This document shows, one piece after another, positions 23,901 through 34,946 of a stretch of 64,000 bases of DNA (the stretch's first letter is position 1; each line of letters opens with the position of its first letter). The stretch spans positions 17,892,704 to 17,956,703 of the forward strand of contig OZ024892.1 of NCBI GenBank assembly GCA_964017195.1. Direction: 5' to 3'. Under the pieces are notes generated by a model. The model was not told the DNA's origin. It made no database searches and worked only from the letters and a program-made list of their open reading frames with translations. Position numbers and translations under genes: made by a program. This stretch comes from Siderastrea radians. Lineage: Eukaryota; Cnidaria; Anthozoa; Scleractinia; Rhizangiidae.

Positions 23901-24814
23901 CGAAGTCCAACTTATTCAGTTGTCAGTGCAGTAGATACAACGGTCTTGGACTCTGTGCAGACACTATTGCTGTGGCTGAAGAACAAGGTCTCCTCTTTGA
24001 ATATCTGGCAGATCTGAGAACCAAGCTTTCTCGAAAGAAGGGTAAAAAGAGTTACCAGGGTGACATCAACATTACAGCAGCAATAGACACGGGTTTGAAA
24101 TTATCGGAAAAAGGACTCAAACCAGGTGAAGCACAGAAGGCTCGAAGACGAACCCAAAAACCGCGAGAGTCTCATTCAGCCAATCCAAGTCAAATGCAGC
24201 AGTTAACGACAGCTCCCCCGTGCGTTACTTCCTTTGCCAGTCAAGCTCAGCTTACAGCTGTCCCACCATCCACTGGTCGATCTAGTACATTCAACAGCCT
24301 CTCCATGTTGCAGGGCCTGTACCAGATGAACCACGCTACGATTGGAGAATCCCCGCAACCTTGGAATACAGACGCCAATTTCAGAACACCTCAAGCGCAA
24401 GTTTGCATCTCAACGACTCCATCACCCGTCCCCTACCAGAGTCTTCATCAGCCAATCACACTGCAGTGGCATTCTGGTTTTTCTCCATACCAGTATACAC
24501 TCTGCGAGTTACCACCAGCAGTAAAAAAGTGCTATGGATGTGGTGAAGAATTCTCCCAGAATTACCGTATGCCACCAAACAATGTTATCGTCAAACATGT
24601 GGACAGGAGGCTAAGAGGACGCGATGAGAAAGGCCAACTTGTCTACAGTCCCGATTTTACCAATACCTACTACCACCCTATAAGCAGTCACATTGCCAGG
24701 AAAAATCCTGTGTTTGGTGGTTCCGTGCAGGTGGATCGCACATTTTATGAAAGACTAACGTATGGCCAGCAGCTTGAAATCAGCTCCTTTGACTTTAACC
24801 TTAACATTGTTTAA
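20906..24814 (+). pseudogene. MULE-like transposase with SWIM-type motif, one intron, two stop codons
   Basis: One frame runs from the ATG at 20,906 to a donor at 21,916 (TATAG|GTAGGT) and resumes after TTTTTGCAG at 22,444. It then continues to 24,814. The second exon has PLVVDTTFNISEFYY, then FFWQSVKRESP and ILGTDEEAAVYNGI, then LLGREHVKANIERKL: this is the MULE-type layout of a first Asp, a TDGE-like second Asp, and a following H-x3-N. A degenerate SWIM zinc motif lies at residues 231-244 of the 3' frame (C, C, C, then Asp where His is expected). A C-terminal CYGCGEEF zinc knuckle follows. In-frame stops at about 21,065 (TAA) and 23,138 (TAG) inactivate it. Confidence 0.7.
21916..22443 (+). 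other. Intron of the MULE-like transposase
   Basis: GTAGGT donor, pyrimidine-rich tract and TTTTTGCAG acceptor. Joining the flanks keeps the frame (phase 2). Confidence 0.65.
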
Positions 24815-25689
24815 CTCCTATGATCACTATGGTTGACCGGTGTACATGTAGTTTATTAAGTAGTTTGTAACTAAAGACCTCTTCTGATGGTGTTGAAATT
24901 GGCCTGGAAGCAATAATGCTTTGAGGGCTCTTCGTGTTACGTAAAGCAATGCAATCCAAACAATTTCGGGAGTGACATAAATCGGACAAAATTGTTAATA
25001 TAGAAAAATTCTAACTGCTTTTCTCTAAATCTTTTCACTTTTGCTTCTGCTAAAATCTTGCATGGAATGAAACGATTCATATCAATTACAATCCTAACAG
25101 CCACGACAACTTTCTCAGGTTTTTGTCGAAAGGTGTGTTTAACAGTGTCTAGGACTTGTCACTCGAGCGTCAGTTTGGTTTCTATGGTACTCTTAAAACA
25201 GTAGTTCAGTTTGACAAATTTGCCAGTTCCAGTTAATTATAGGCGGGAAAATCCCATCGTCGGCCTAGTTGCTATTACATTTTTTTTCTACCAGTACCAG
25301 TGTTTAGCGTCGCGCGGGATTTGCCCGACTTGAAAGCGATTTGGACGTACTCACTTCCTTGTTTTCCTCTTTGTAGACTGTTGTAGTTGTAGGTATTATT
25401 ATGCTGATATAAGAAATTTATATCGTTTTGTAAACCACTACATGTATTTGTTAAACAATTAAAAGCCAAAAACTTGATGTCATATTGCAGGAGCAACTGG
25501 GCTCCGGCATATAATAATCATTAACGATGGCTGAAATTGTCACTCCCTGTCAATTCTATGTTTTTCTCCATGCTTGTTTTTTTTTTGGTGGAAAAGTTCT
25601 CGCTAAAATATTTCCTGCGTACTTTCACAGAAAACGTTTTTATTTTTATTTTTGTATTCGTGATTTCCATCTTCTTTCTTTCTTTCTTT
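24815..25689. other. Right interior of the MULE-like element, non-coding
   Basis: No ORF with recognisable features. The sequence between the transposase stop and the right inverted repeat is AT-rich. Confidence 0.5.
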
Positions 25690-26261
25690 CTTTCAATCAT
25701 GCATTCACTTGTGGTCTTGGAAAATGTAAGGTATTCTTTCTATTTAATTAATTCTCCACAAACGATCAATTCGAGGCTAAGCATTAATAGCTTGATAAAA
25801 TAATGTAATGATGACGTCACAATGACCTTTGCTAACTTTTTTGATGCATATCCACTCGTACATTATTATTTCTCATTTTACCTTTCTTTCTTTCTTTTTT
25901 CGCCCTTCGGAAGTGGGGGTGGGAAGGGAGGTGGACAGAGCTTGCAGCCCGGGTAGAAAAGAGGGCGGGAAGTGTACTGGAGGCGGAAGGGCAGTAAGCG
26001 TTGCTTTAAGTGTGCGGAAAGTGAGAGAAAAGTGGCGGGAACCGAAATTAAAGGGTGCGGGTGGAGGGAGGTTTCTCCCCCCTCCCCCCTCCCCCTCCCT
26101 GTCTGTCCCCTAGGCCCTCTCCCCATTCAGACATGGCGTAAATGTCGATTTCCGCTGCTAAGGTCTGAAGAAACGGTCCGTTTGCCGTTAAATAGTGATT
26201 ATTTGATAAAAATGATGTAATGCTGACGTCATCAAGACGTCAACAAAATTTTTTGATGCAT

Positions 26262-26382
26262 TCTCACTCATGGTCACTCGTGGTCACTCGTGGTCAACTC
26301 GTGGTCACTCGTGGTCACTCGTGGACATTCGTGGTCACTCGTGGTCACTCGTGGTCACTCGTGGTCACTCGTGGTCACTCGT
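26262..26382 (-). repeat. Minisatellite, 10-bp unit, right MULE end
   Basis: The same unit as in the left array, in inverted orientation (GTGGTCACTC on the plus strand). The copy number differs slightly between the ends, as expected for a tandem array inside inverted repeats. Confidence 0.85.
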
Positions 26383-26545
26383 GTGTACTTTTAGACACGA
26401 CCCCAAGAACCTTGTCAGTTTCGCGACATAACCGACAAGGTTTCATTGCCTAAAGTGACACGTGACCAGACAAAACCGTTAAGTTTAAAACGTAAACATA
26501 CGCGAAAAAATCGTCACGCTTCAGGGTTGAACGAAAATGGTAGTA

Positions 26546-27900
26546 TCAATAAATCGACATACATCTTCATCAGAATCTTCCCCAAACTTTGGTGTGCCTT
26601 CAATCCGAATAAGCATATGAATGTGTGGTGAGCCACGCTGTTGAAAGTCAACTGAAAATTTCAAAATGAATCGCTGAACTTGAAAATCGAAATGTCTTGC
26701 ACACGTAACAGGATCATTTTGTACCAACCTTGATTTTTCCTCCCATGTCATTGCATTTAACTCATCATTGTTGTACGATTTCTTATCAATCAATTCACCT
26801 AGCATTCTCAACAGATGATGCCACTTGGTTTCAGCTGCAGAAAAACTACAGAAAAAAAGTGGCAGATCCAAGTTGTCTAATTATGGCAAATAAAATCGTT
26901 TTTAGCCTTCTCAAAGTAGGGTAGAGAGCCTCTAAGAGCCCTTAAAAATCTGTAACCTTCATCTAGGTGAACTAGTCGGTCTAAAGCTTCTTTTTTTAAG
27001 AAACCTGCTATCAGAGTTTTCCTTTGGTTTTATGCTTTCGCAATACAACCTGGCACTTGCCTAAGATAATTTTAATTTGTAAGTCCTTCAGTTTAAAGAA
27101 TATGTTTTCTACACACTGAGCAACTCTACGATCAGATCGCCTCAACTCTGATTTACAAATGTCATTGTAATATACAGGTACAAACCTCTCCTTATTGCCT
27201 GCTCTTGCATGACCACAGAATATACCAGGATATGCTAGCTCTTCACAATTGTGGTCTTTAAAGATACTTATCGAATGGTTGTTTTCACCAGGTGCGAAGC
27301 TCAAAATCTTATCTCGTTCACAATCCTCCACAAAGTCTGGGGATGTTAATAAAGTATCCAAAGTACCAGCACATAATTCTGATTCATCTACCTCATTCCA
27401 AGGATCTTCTATTGTTGTGCGTTCACCTGAGTGACTTGGTTTTAAACCTCGCCTAATAACTGGGCATTGTGATAAATTTACCATCCCTGGTACACCTACC
27501 AGTGCTTTTAGACTAACTTTGTGAGGTAATCTGCTATCTTTAGGACAGACATTTACAAGAACAACATTTTCTGGATCAATAATTTTGTATCGTAAAACTT
27601 TTATTGCATTGGCTATACTTACAGTTGCTGTTGCATTCATACACTGTATAGATATGTTTTCTTGAGACCCAACTGGGACAAGTCATGAACAATGGTCATG
27701 TGTTCAGTAAAAGGACAGTCATCTCTTTCCCAGGCACTACATAAAGAACAGAAAAAGACAACTTCAGTACTGTTACAGTAATTTTGATGAAACACTGGAT
27801 GGCCACTTTCCTCAAAAGATTCATCATCAACAACTGCATCATAATAAAACAGTAAATGGTTTTCTAAACTGAACTGGTCTATCAGAACTTGTTCAGTCTA
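26546..27900 (-). pseudogene. Helitron Rep (HUH) protein with N-terminal zinc-finger-like region
   Basis: 27,898-27,643 encodes an N-terminal region with FFCSLCSAWERDDCPF and EHMTIVH, a Cys/His cluster. After a frameshift, 27,640-27,011 encodes ILSFAPGENNHSISIF, CEELAYPGIFCGH, RFVPVYYNDICKSEL and FFKLKDLQIKIILG, typical of Helitron N-terminal blocks. Further indels follow, then 26,871-26,546 has TCARHFDFQVQRF and FQQRGSPHIHMLIRIEG, the HUH metal-binding motif (HIH). The frame ends at the inserted TIR element. Rep nicks and joins single strands in rolling-circle transposition. Confidence 0.85.
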
Positions 27901-27905
27901 AGCAA

Positions 27906-28295
27906 ATGAAAACTTTATTGAAACAGACCGTAAATAATTCTGTATTGCCAGACACAGTTCGCTCTTTGGTATTTAACGTGCAATTTGAGGGGTCTGCCAC
28001 TGTGCAAATTTCTGGAAGGTTATTCGAGTTTTTAGACGAGCAACTTTGTTCGCACTCTGTGAACATACCAGCCCAAGCTGGATTAAGCTTAAAAGCCGGA
28101 TTCTACGGTATCTCAAAATTGTGCTTTGTTTTCGAACAGCACCGAAATTTTTATATGCAGCTTACTTCTTCAAGAGCAAATAAATTGTATAAACCTTGTG
28201 CAAAAACCGCCTGCTTATCAGCTCGCGATTCTCATTATTTAATACCACTAGAAACTAAAAACATTTCTCTCATATTAGTCGTAGATTGGAATTGA
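27906..28295 (+). CDS. ORF of unknown function next to the Helitron
   Basis: A 129-residue open frame beginning MKTLLKQTVNN without recognised motifs. It could be chance coding or an exon. Its composition is not obviously low complexity, but there is no supporting neighbour, splice pair or motif. Confidence 0.2.
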   Translation: MKTLLKQTVNNSVLPDTVRSLVFNVQFEGSATVQISGRLFEFLDEQLCSHSVNIPAQAGLSLKAGFYGISKLCFVFEQHRNFYMQLTSSRANKLYKPCAKTACLSARDSHYLIPLETKNISLILVVDWN

Positions 28296-28391
28296 CTCAC
28301 GTTTATACTCCGTAAAAACTAAAATCTTAAATTAAGATGTTAGGCATCTTACATAAGATAGATAATAACAGGCAGGTACAAAACCCGGACC

Positions 28392-28470
28392 GGATCAACT
28401 CGGATCGCTTGATCCGGGTCGGATCGACTCGGATCAACTCGGATCAACCCGGATCAACCCGTGGTACGGG
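28392..28470 (+). repeat. Tandem GGATCAACYC-type repeat
   Basis: About eight copies of a 10-bp unit, with variants GGATCGACTC and GGATCAACCC. Non-coding. Confidence 0.7.
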
Positions 28471-30244
28471 TACTCAAGAGCGGTACTGTCTTATATGAGA
28501 CGCATGCGCATATTAGTCTGCTGAATGTTACCTTCGTGTGTTCTTGTCTTTTAATTTACAGTATTTAAGATATGAACGGCGAAGTGGTTGTTAAGTTTGG
28601 GGTTTTTGTATTTGTCTTGTATAACGCATGCGCAATTAAGTAAAGCAGCTAATAGGATTGAATGCGAAATTGGCTGTGTTTTCTGATCTAGTTAGTGGTT
28701 ATGGTGAAAATTTTTTTAGCGCAGGAAAAATGTGGGAGTCAGAAGGGTTTGTGAATATCAGGAGCATATCACGCTTTTGTGAGTGTGATTTGCTTTGAAA
28801 GTTGCGTTTTGTATAGTAGCGGTGTAGTATTGTGCTGCGTGAGAGGCGGTTTCCCTTGGCGTTTTATGGGGGGGGGGGGGTTGCTTTGCTAAGTGGATTG
28901 TAAGGTTTCTGATTGGCTAACTTGTATTTCGCAGCGGACAAAAAGGACAGTTGCGTTTTGCCGGCGTGGGATAGGAAGATAAGGAATTGGTACTAGTATG
29001 ATGATGCAATATTAGTGGATTGCACCATCAGTACATGATAGTTCTTGTGAACGGAGAGGGATAAGTGTTTATTTGAGGCGAGAAGTTGATACGAAGGAAT
29101 CGTCATTTATAATAAGGAGATCAATTAATAAGGTAGGTGTTACGAGTCTTTTTGCATTGAAAGAACGAAAATAACTGAATATTATCGACGGATTTGTGTG
29201 GTTTGCGTGTGGTGTTCGCTAAAGGCTACGAGCAGACGAGCAGTCTCTCTTTCCGTTCAGAGATAGTGAAGGAAAAGAAAAACAAGCGAGTGAGCGCGAA
29301 ATCGATTGCGGCTCGACAGGCGCGTTAGCTTTCAAAGACGTGGGCGACTCTTCATCCCCGCTCGCTTGTTTACTTTTGCAAGGGGATTCCCGGGTTACCA
29401 AACCGGATTTAAACATCACGTCATGAGATATGCCTTGACGTGCCACATACTCTGACGATCTGCTCGAGCTCGTGTTTATCAAGCGTTATATTTTGATTCT
29501 ACTGCTATGTTTACTGTTTGTATTAAGGTCTAGGCACAACAGTAGATACTTCGTCGTCCCTGTGTGAGCATTCTCAGTTGTGGACGAATTTATATCGACA
29601 TTCAACGGTTCAGTGACTTTGCGTTTTTCAGCACAAATAAAAGCGATAAGAAAGATAAGCTGAGTCATCAGAGTTTAAACATTACGTCATCCAGTAACGC
29701 TATAGTCAAATTATTGTGTCACACAATCACACTTTTCGTCACGCCGGTTCGTATAAATAGAGGATCGCGCTAAAGTTGTGAAACCTAGGGGTGGGGAGGG
29801 TCAGAATGGTCGGTTAAAATGCCCAATGGGCTTTCTTGTTTGACTATAAATTGACAGGAGCAAATTTCTTTCAAAGCTTTCAACTGAAAAGGATCGAAAG
29901 TTCTGCTGCCCTCTCGTGATTGGTTAGTTTCGATCCAAAATGCGTACTGCAGAGGAAACAGCCACGTTGTTGTGCTTGACTCAATTCGTTGGAGAATAGA
30001 CCAACACGGCATGAATTCCATATGACTTCTTCGGTTCAATTTGACATTTTTATGCCCGTAGATTGTTGTGACAGTGACATAGTTTTCAACTGGTGTCGGC
30101 GAATTCATACATTATTTAATGCAGAAGACTTGGGTCGATAAAACGGAAAGAATGTCTGTAAAGTTCAAAGACAGTTTGTCCAAAGCAACTGCCAAAGATA
30201 AGTTTACTGAGAAGAAGATGTAATGGCAACTGTTGGGAAAAATA
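28471..30244. other. Non-coding stretch
   Basis: A poly-G run at 28,867-28,879 and MITE-like sequence near 29,220-29,480 are present. ORFs here have no recognisable domains. Confidence 0.45.
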
Positions 30245-31789
30245 GGGTGTTACTAAAACGAGTAATGCAGTAACGAGTAACGAGTAGCGCAGTAACGAGA
30301 AAACGAGTAACGGGAAAATTTTTTCAAGGGTAAAAAATAGAAAACGAGTAACGGAAAAAAATAGAAAGGCAAAAATTAAAAGAAAAAGAGTAACGGTAAA
30401 AAATGAAAAGGGCGAAAATTACACTGAATAATAATAGTTACTTTAAGGCAATGTAGAACTGTAATAAAACGAATAATGTGACCTGTAAGCCTTTGATGTG
30501 TGTTGGTGAAAAATGTTGTTTTTAATGTCATTCTCGAGCAGGCTCCATAAAGAAGCTATGAAGAAGCTTTTTTCCGAATTTGATGAATTCATCGATTTAT
30601 ATTTCAATTCGCCGTTCTCGCTGCAGTGTACAGCGATGGTGCATTCGCTAGACTTTTTTAATGACAGGGTCTAGATACCCGGCAGCCGGGCACGGATATT
30701 TCAAGACTAAATACCCGGCATTCCTCCAATCGTTTTTTTTTTTAACATTACAATATACTTATTACAACACATTACATTGCACTAATATTACTTGCGACGC
30801 TTACAATTCAGTTCTGTTTTTTTAATTTTTTTTTTATACATGTACAAGAAAACAACACAATACACACATTATAGAGATACATTACAGGAAAGAAAGAAAA
30901 AAACGTTTGACAAAAAAATTGTTTCACCTTCACCCTATTGACGACGGGGGGTGGGGTTGGGGGAAAACAGAGAGGTTTGAGAGGTGGGTCATGAGGGATC
31001 AGGGCCATTTATTCAGAGGTTCCCAAAATTTTTGATTCAGCGCATTCTTAGAAAAATGTTTTTATGTATAAATAGATACATCAGCAGAAACACTGATTAT
31101 TCGTTTCTGTATCAATATCACTGAAATATTAGTTCAATAATGTAAAAAAAATGTATTTGAAACCTCTGAGCCGCCAAACTCGTGAACTGCCGGGCAGTTA
31201 ATTTAGCTTTTTCCGGCGAAACTGCACCCGGCTGCCGGGCATGAAGACACGGTTATTAAGATCAGCTGTATACCCGGCACTCTGGTTTCAGAGAATTATA
31301 CAGTAATTATTGAGACAACCCTTCCAAACTTTGTATAGTGGTGGTAAGTGATTCGAAACTATCGTGGTTTTTTGGGGCCACATTTACAACTCTACAGCGT
31401 CCGTGACATGTCACAGTATGGTGGCGTGACGCCTCGGGTCAGACAGGGATCAAGAAAGCTACCAGGGTCTGGGAGGTGAGCTACAGCTATTGTATAGCTT
31501 GCTAAAGTTCTGAAAGTTCGCCAACTACAAAACCAAATTGGTCTTTTAATCGCTTAGTAATTGTAAACAATCTTCCAGTTCTTCCAGAGCGGAGGAAGTC
31601 TGTGTGTTTCTGACTAGCGGGTCTGGCCACTTATAAGTGTCGCAAACATCGCAATTTTCTAGTATGCACAAGCTCAGAAAACTCGTCAACTACCAATCTT
31701 TTACCCTTTGAAAATTTTTCCCGTTACTCGTTTTCTCGTTACTGCGTTACTCGTTACTCGTTACTGCATTACTCGTTTTAGTAACACCC
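30245..31789. mobile_element. MULE-type non-autonomous element with a perfect 9-bp target duplication
   Basis: Inverted repeats of about 85 bp start GGGTGTTACTAAAACGAGTA and contain repeated GTAACGAG units. GGAAAAATA flanks both sides exactly (30,236-30,244 and 31,790-31,798). A 9-bp duplication with long TIRs fits Mutator-like elements. The 1.5-kb interior has no transposase and contains inverted CCCGGCAGCCGGGC-type blocks (about 30,680 and 31,230), perhaps another nested MITE. Confidence 0.8.
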
Positions 31790-32701
31790 GGAAAAATATA
31801 CACAAGCAACGGATCTGTACCATCAAAAGAAAACCTTCAGGAAGACGTATTCAACCATATTTGACGCTTTTTCCTTTCTTCGCCACTGAAAAGCTCACCG
31901 TGAGTGCATGCAAAGAAGACTGGCAAAGGGCCGCAAAAAGAGCAAAGATACGGTGATGAGCTTGTTGTTCTATCTTTCCTTTTGTGTTTTGAGCTGAATT
32001 ATTTTAATTTAGTGGTGTAATAAAGCGTTTTTGGTTAAAATATGTTTTGTGGTTATTTGTTCATGCTCGCGAACAAGCCGCGACGCGAAAAAAAGAATAC
32101 GCGCAATCAATTTTTGAAATGTAACGGGTCTCCGGAAAAATAAGACGAGTTGAAGTATTAAATTAAGACGAAAACCCATCTTTTCTAGGCACCTCGTGTT
32201 TAAGATGTCAGGCAACTAAAATTAAGAGGTTGACATCTTATTCTAAGACGATTTATCATCTTGAAAGTAAGACGACGAATCTTAATATAATACAAATGCG
32301 CATCTTATCTAGGCACCAGTCTCTAAGACGAAAAAACGTCTTAATTTAAGATTTTAGTTTTTAGGGAGTACTTAAATCTCAAATCGACGAATCCGTGGAA
32401 ATTTGCCGTGGAAATTTGCGCCATGGCTAAGTAAACGCTGGACTACAAAGCGAATAAAATCCTACCAGACCTGAAATACACAAAACAGTGCATTCGAAGT
32501 AACATTAAATAGTTCCTGTTGATCAAGACTCGCGAATGTAAAACACTTCAAAGACCGGGTACTGCCATAGTGTAAGCTGTATGGGCATGTGCCGCAGATA
32601 AGAAACGTCAGTGTCCCGGTGGCACACCCCCACCTAACATCTCACAGAATACCCCCCCCCCCCCCGACGTCACAGACCAAGAAGCTCAAAATGAGAGAAT
32701 A

Positions 32702-34197
32702 CTACTGCCATTTTCGTTCAACCCTGAAGCGTGACGATTTTTTCGCGTATGTTTACTTAACGGTCTTGTCTGGTTACGTGTCACTTTAGACCAAAGAAAC
32801 CTTGTCGGTTATGTAGCGAAACTGACAAGGTTCTTGGCGCCATTCGAACATGTTTTGTTCACGTGCTCTGAGACTTTCAGGTTTTGCCGCATGAAAGTCT
32901 TTAATTTTTTTGCAGTGAAGGAGATGAGAAAAGTTAACAAGATAACAAGTTTGGAAGGAGTTACCGTCCAGGAGTCGCTTTAGATCAAGATTTAAAATGC
33001 TCCATCATTGACAGAATTTTTTTTTAATATCAGTGAGGGTCTGAGTGAAGGGGGTAAAATTCCGCGGAGTTTTGCGTTTCTTTGGGAAAATCCGAAAACG
33101 GATTTGTGATCCCAGATCATATGGATTCTATTTCTTCGACACCAAAGAAACGCAAAATCCGAAAAAGGATTATTTTGTCATGGCAAGACAGGCTGGAGGC
33201 ACGCAATATATATGTCAGAACGATATTTCTCTCGTACTGCCCAAGAATTCAACTAGAATGGAATACAAATAATTTATAAACAAGGACAGTATCTGCAGTA
33301 GTTCAAGTGAACTCGCTATTTGCATTCACAGTTAGCAAAATCTGGCCCCTGAATTACAGAAATGGTACACAAATGAAGTTATCCTAACGTGTCAATGTTT
33401 CTGTCTGTACTTTTGGAGAAAACTTTTCAAATATGCGGAACGGAATAATCACCTGAATTTTCTTTTTCACGATCGAATGTTTTGTCACGCAAGATCGAGA
33501 GAAAATATGGCGAGACCAGTAAATTTGCATGGAAGACCGCTTGACAGATGTACTATTTTCGGATCCGTCCACCAAAGAAACGCACGGATCATGAATCCTA
33601 AAAATCCGGATTTAGATTTGATCTGATGTATCCACTCGGAGTGTGGATTCTTCAGATCACTAATCTGTGATTAATCCATTTTCGGATTTAGGTAAAGAAA
33701 CGCAAAATCCGTTTTTGGATACAAGAATCCGGATTTGGATTTTCCCAAAGAAACGCACCCTAGACAATTTGTGAACGAGTTGCGTGACCGTAAACACCGC
33801 AAAATCTGTATGGCACAGACACTGTGACGAAAAGCAAAGCCTAAAGAGGCCTGACATCTGAAAAATTACGGGAAGATGACCTTGAACTCATCGAAGTGTT
33901 GAAAGTCCACTACTGATCTATCTCCCTTTCCCAAATCACCGAGGAGTTAGTGCAGTTTGGAGCACAACAAATTTCAATGTTAGCCGTTTCGCGGACCATC
34001 GAGTTCCAAAGTACGTCAACAAAACATGCTCCTGTGCACGGAAAACCTGAAAAAATTCAGAGCACGTGAACAAAACATATTCGAATGGCGCCAAGAACCT
34101 TGTCAGTTTCGCGACATAACCGACAAGGTTTCATTGCCTAAAGTGACACGTAACCAGACAAAAATCGTCACGCTTCAGGGTTGAACGAAAATGGTAG
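32702..34197. mobile_element. TIR element, second copy of the TA-flanked family
   Basis: The ends match those at 17,668/26,543 (CCATTTTCGTTCAACCC; inverted repeats of about 160 bp). TA flanks both sides. The left end has a two-base insertion (CTACTGCC). Subtracting the nested MITE at 33,072-33,763 leaves about 0.8 kb of non-coding DNA that aligns with 17,668-18,375 plus 26,404-26,543. Confidence 0.75.
33072..33763. mobile_element. MITE nested in the TA-family copy
   Basis: GCGTTTCTTTGGGAAAATCC at the left pairs with its reverse complement at the right end (followed by CACCC). The related sequence near 18,060 runs uninterrupted through this position, providing an empty site. Non-coding. The TIR type suggests a Harbinger- or hAT-type MITE, but the left terminal bases are worn. 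Confidence 0.65.
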
Positions 34198-34200
34198 TAA

Positions 34201-34278
34201 GCGATCAGGCTCGATTTTTCGTTTCGCTCGGTGAAACATTCAGGCGGGACGGGCGAAACGAAAAATAGAGCCTGATAC
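34201..34278. repeat. Short foldback
   Basis: GATCAGGCTCGATTTTTCGTTTCG pairs (shown in part) with CGAAACGAAAAATAGAGCCTGAT, enclosing a GC-rich loop. Confidence 0.55.
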
Positions 34279-34946
34279 AACTCTTCTACGGACCGCCTAC
34301 CGCCCACTTTTTTGATTGATTGACATTCAACAAAACAGCCAATCAAAATTTCTTCTGCTTGCACGATCTTCAGTATGCAAATTTTCCATAACGGCAATTC
34401 GCAAAAAGTCACGCAACTGTCGGCAAAATAAGAAAATCATAGGCTACGATATATCTTCTAGGGATGAGTGTACCACGTGGCCATTCAAATTTTGAAAAAT
34501 TTTGTGCCTCTTTTCTAAATTCTATCTTCTTTTCAGGATTATTTCCTGAACTTAGATTCACCAATTTGATTTCCGTTATTCTTTGATTGCTTTCTGTACG
34601 ATGCCTTTCTGTATTTTGGAATTATTTTGTCTAGGTTCCATTTTGCTTCCTATACTCCGTCTTTCGTCTTTTGCATTTTGTAATTTTCTTGCCTCGATTC
34701 CATGTTTGCATTTTTAAATGCAAATTAAAATTGGTGTTTTGCTTTTGTTTTCTTTTCTCCTGTTTCTTTTCTTGATTTATTTTATCAAACATACAACGGT
34801 GTTAACATTATTGATTCCCAGGTTATTCCGAAATGGAATTGCTTAATTGCCTCAATTTCATGCCTGATTAAGGGCGCGAAACGGCCACATGACCTAAAAA
34901 GGCGGGAAATCTTGCAGCGACTAGCAGCTTCATTCATGAGACAGTT
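34279..34946. promoter_or_regulatory. Upstream region of the RING-like gene
   Basis: AT-rich, non-coding sequence precedes the ATG at 34,947, whose context (CAGTTATGG) is reasonable. It should hold the promoter, but I can point to no specific element. Confidence 0.3.

Larger units (their letters stand above)
18376..26403 (+). mobile_element. MULE-like DNA transposon with about 710-bp inverted repeats
   Basis: The ends begin GGGTCGTGTCTAAAAG, followed by a 10-bp minisatellite (GAGTGACCAC)n. After that come matched blocks including a G-rich tract and TGACGTCA-type palindromes. Similarity runs to about 19,083 on the left and about 25,690 on the right. The interior carries a plus-strand transposase gene with one intron. 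No 8-10 bp target duplication is visible; compared with the empty copy at 34 kb about 29 bp of the host element is missing, so a deletion may have removed it. Confidence 0.65.
17668..26543. mobile_element. TIR element in the Helitron (TA target), split by a MULE-like element
   Basis: The ends CTACCATTTTCGTTCAACCC (17,668) and its reverse complement (to 26,543) form inverted repeats of about 140-150 bp. TA flanks both sides (17,666-17,667 and 26,544-26,545), and removing the element plus one TA restores the Helitron frame at the junction. A related small copy lies at 32,702-34,197, about 0.8 kb after subtracting its own insertion. Comparison with that copy shows that 18,376-26,403 is a further insertion. 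The host element is therefore a short non-autonomous TA-target element, possibly of Tc1/mariner type. Confidence 0.7.
14285..27900 (-). mobile_element. Helitron (Helentron-type), interrupted by nested insertions
   Basis: Minus-strand pieces in the right order for one Helitron: zinc-finger-like N-terminus and Rep (27,900-26,546), linker (17,667-16,846), PIF1-like helicase (16,334-14,894), AP-endonuclease (14,635-14,290). The Rep reading frame resumes across the insertion 17,668-26,543 if that element and one copy of the flanking TA are removed, which shows that the two blocks were contiguous. Multiple frameshifts and loss of the endonuclease C-terminus mean this copy is dead. Confidence 0.85.
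28306..32370. repeat. Inverted end pair of a possible 4-kb nested element
   Basis: TACTCCGTAAAAACTAAAAT (28,306) and the reverse complement of TACTCCCTAAAAACTAAAAT (to 32,370) match over about 35 bp, continuing into CTTAAATTAAGA. The right end has further internal repeats of ATCTTATCTAGGCACC. The interior is non-coding and contains the 9-bp-TSD element at 30,245-31,789. The two ends could also belong to two separate MITEs of one family. Confidence 0.4.

Noticed and set aside
17668..26543. One single autonomous MULE with TA target duplication
   Set aside because: Comparison with 32,702-34,197 shows that the outer ends belong to a short TA-flanked element and that the MULE has its own inner termini.
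29219..29482. 87-residue minus-strand ORF
   Set aside because: Lies in MITE-like repeat sequence; no domain seen.
28306..32370. Confident single transposon between the TACTCC ends
   Set aside because: No target duplication and a mostly unrelated interior; could be two MITEs of one family in inverted orientation.
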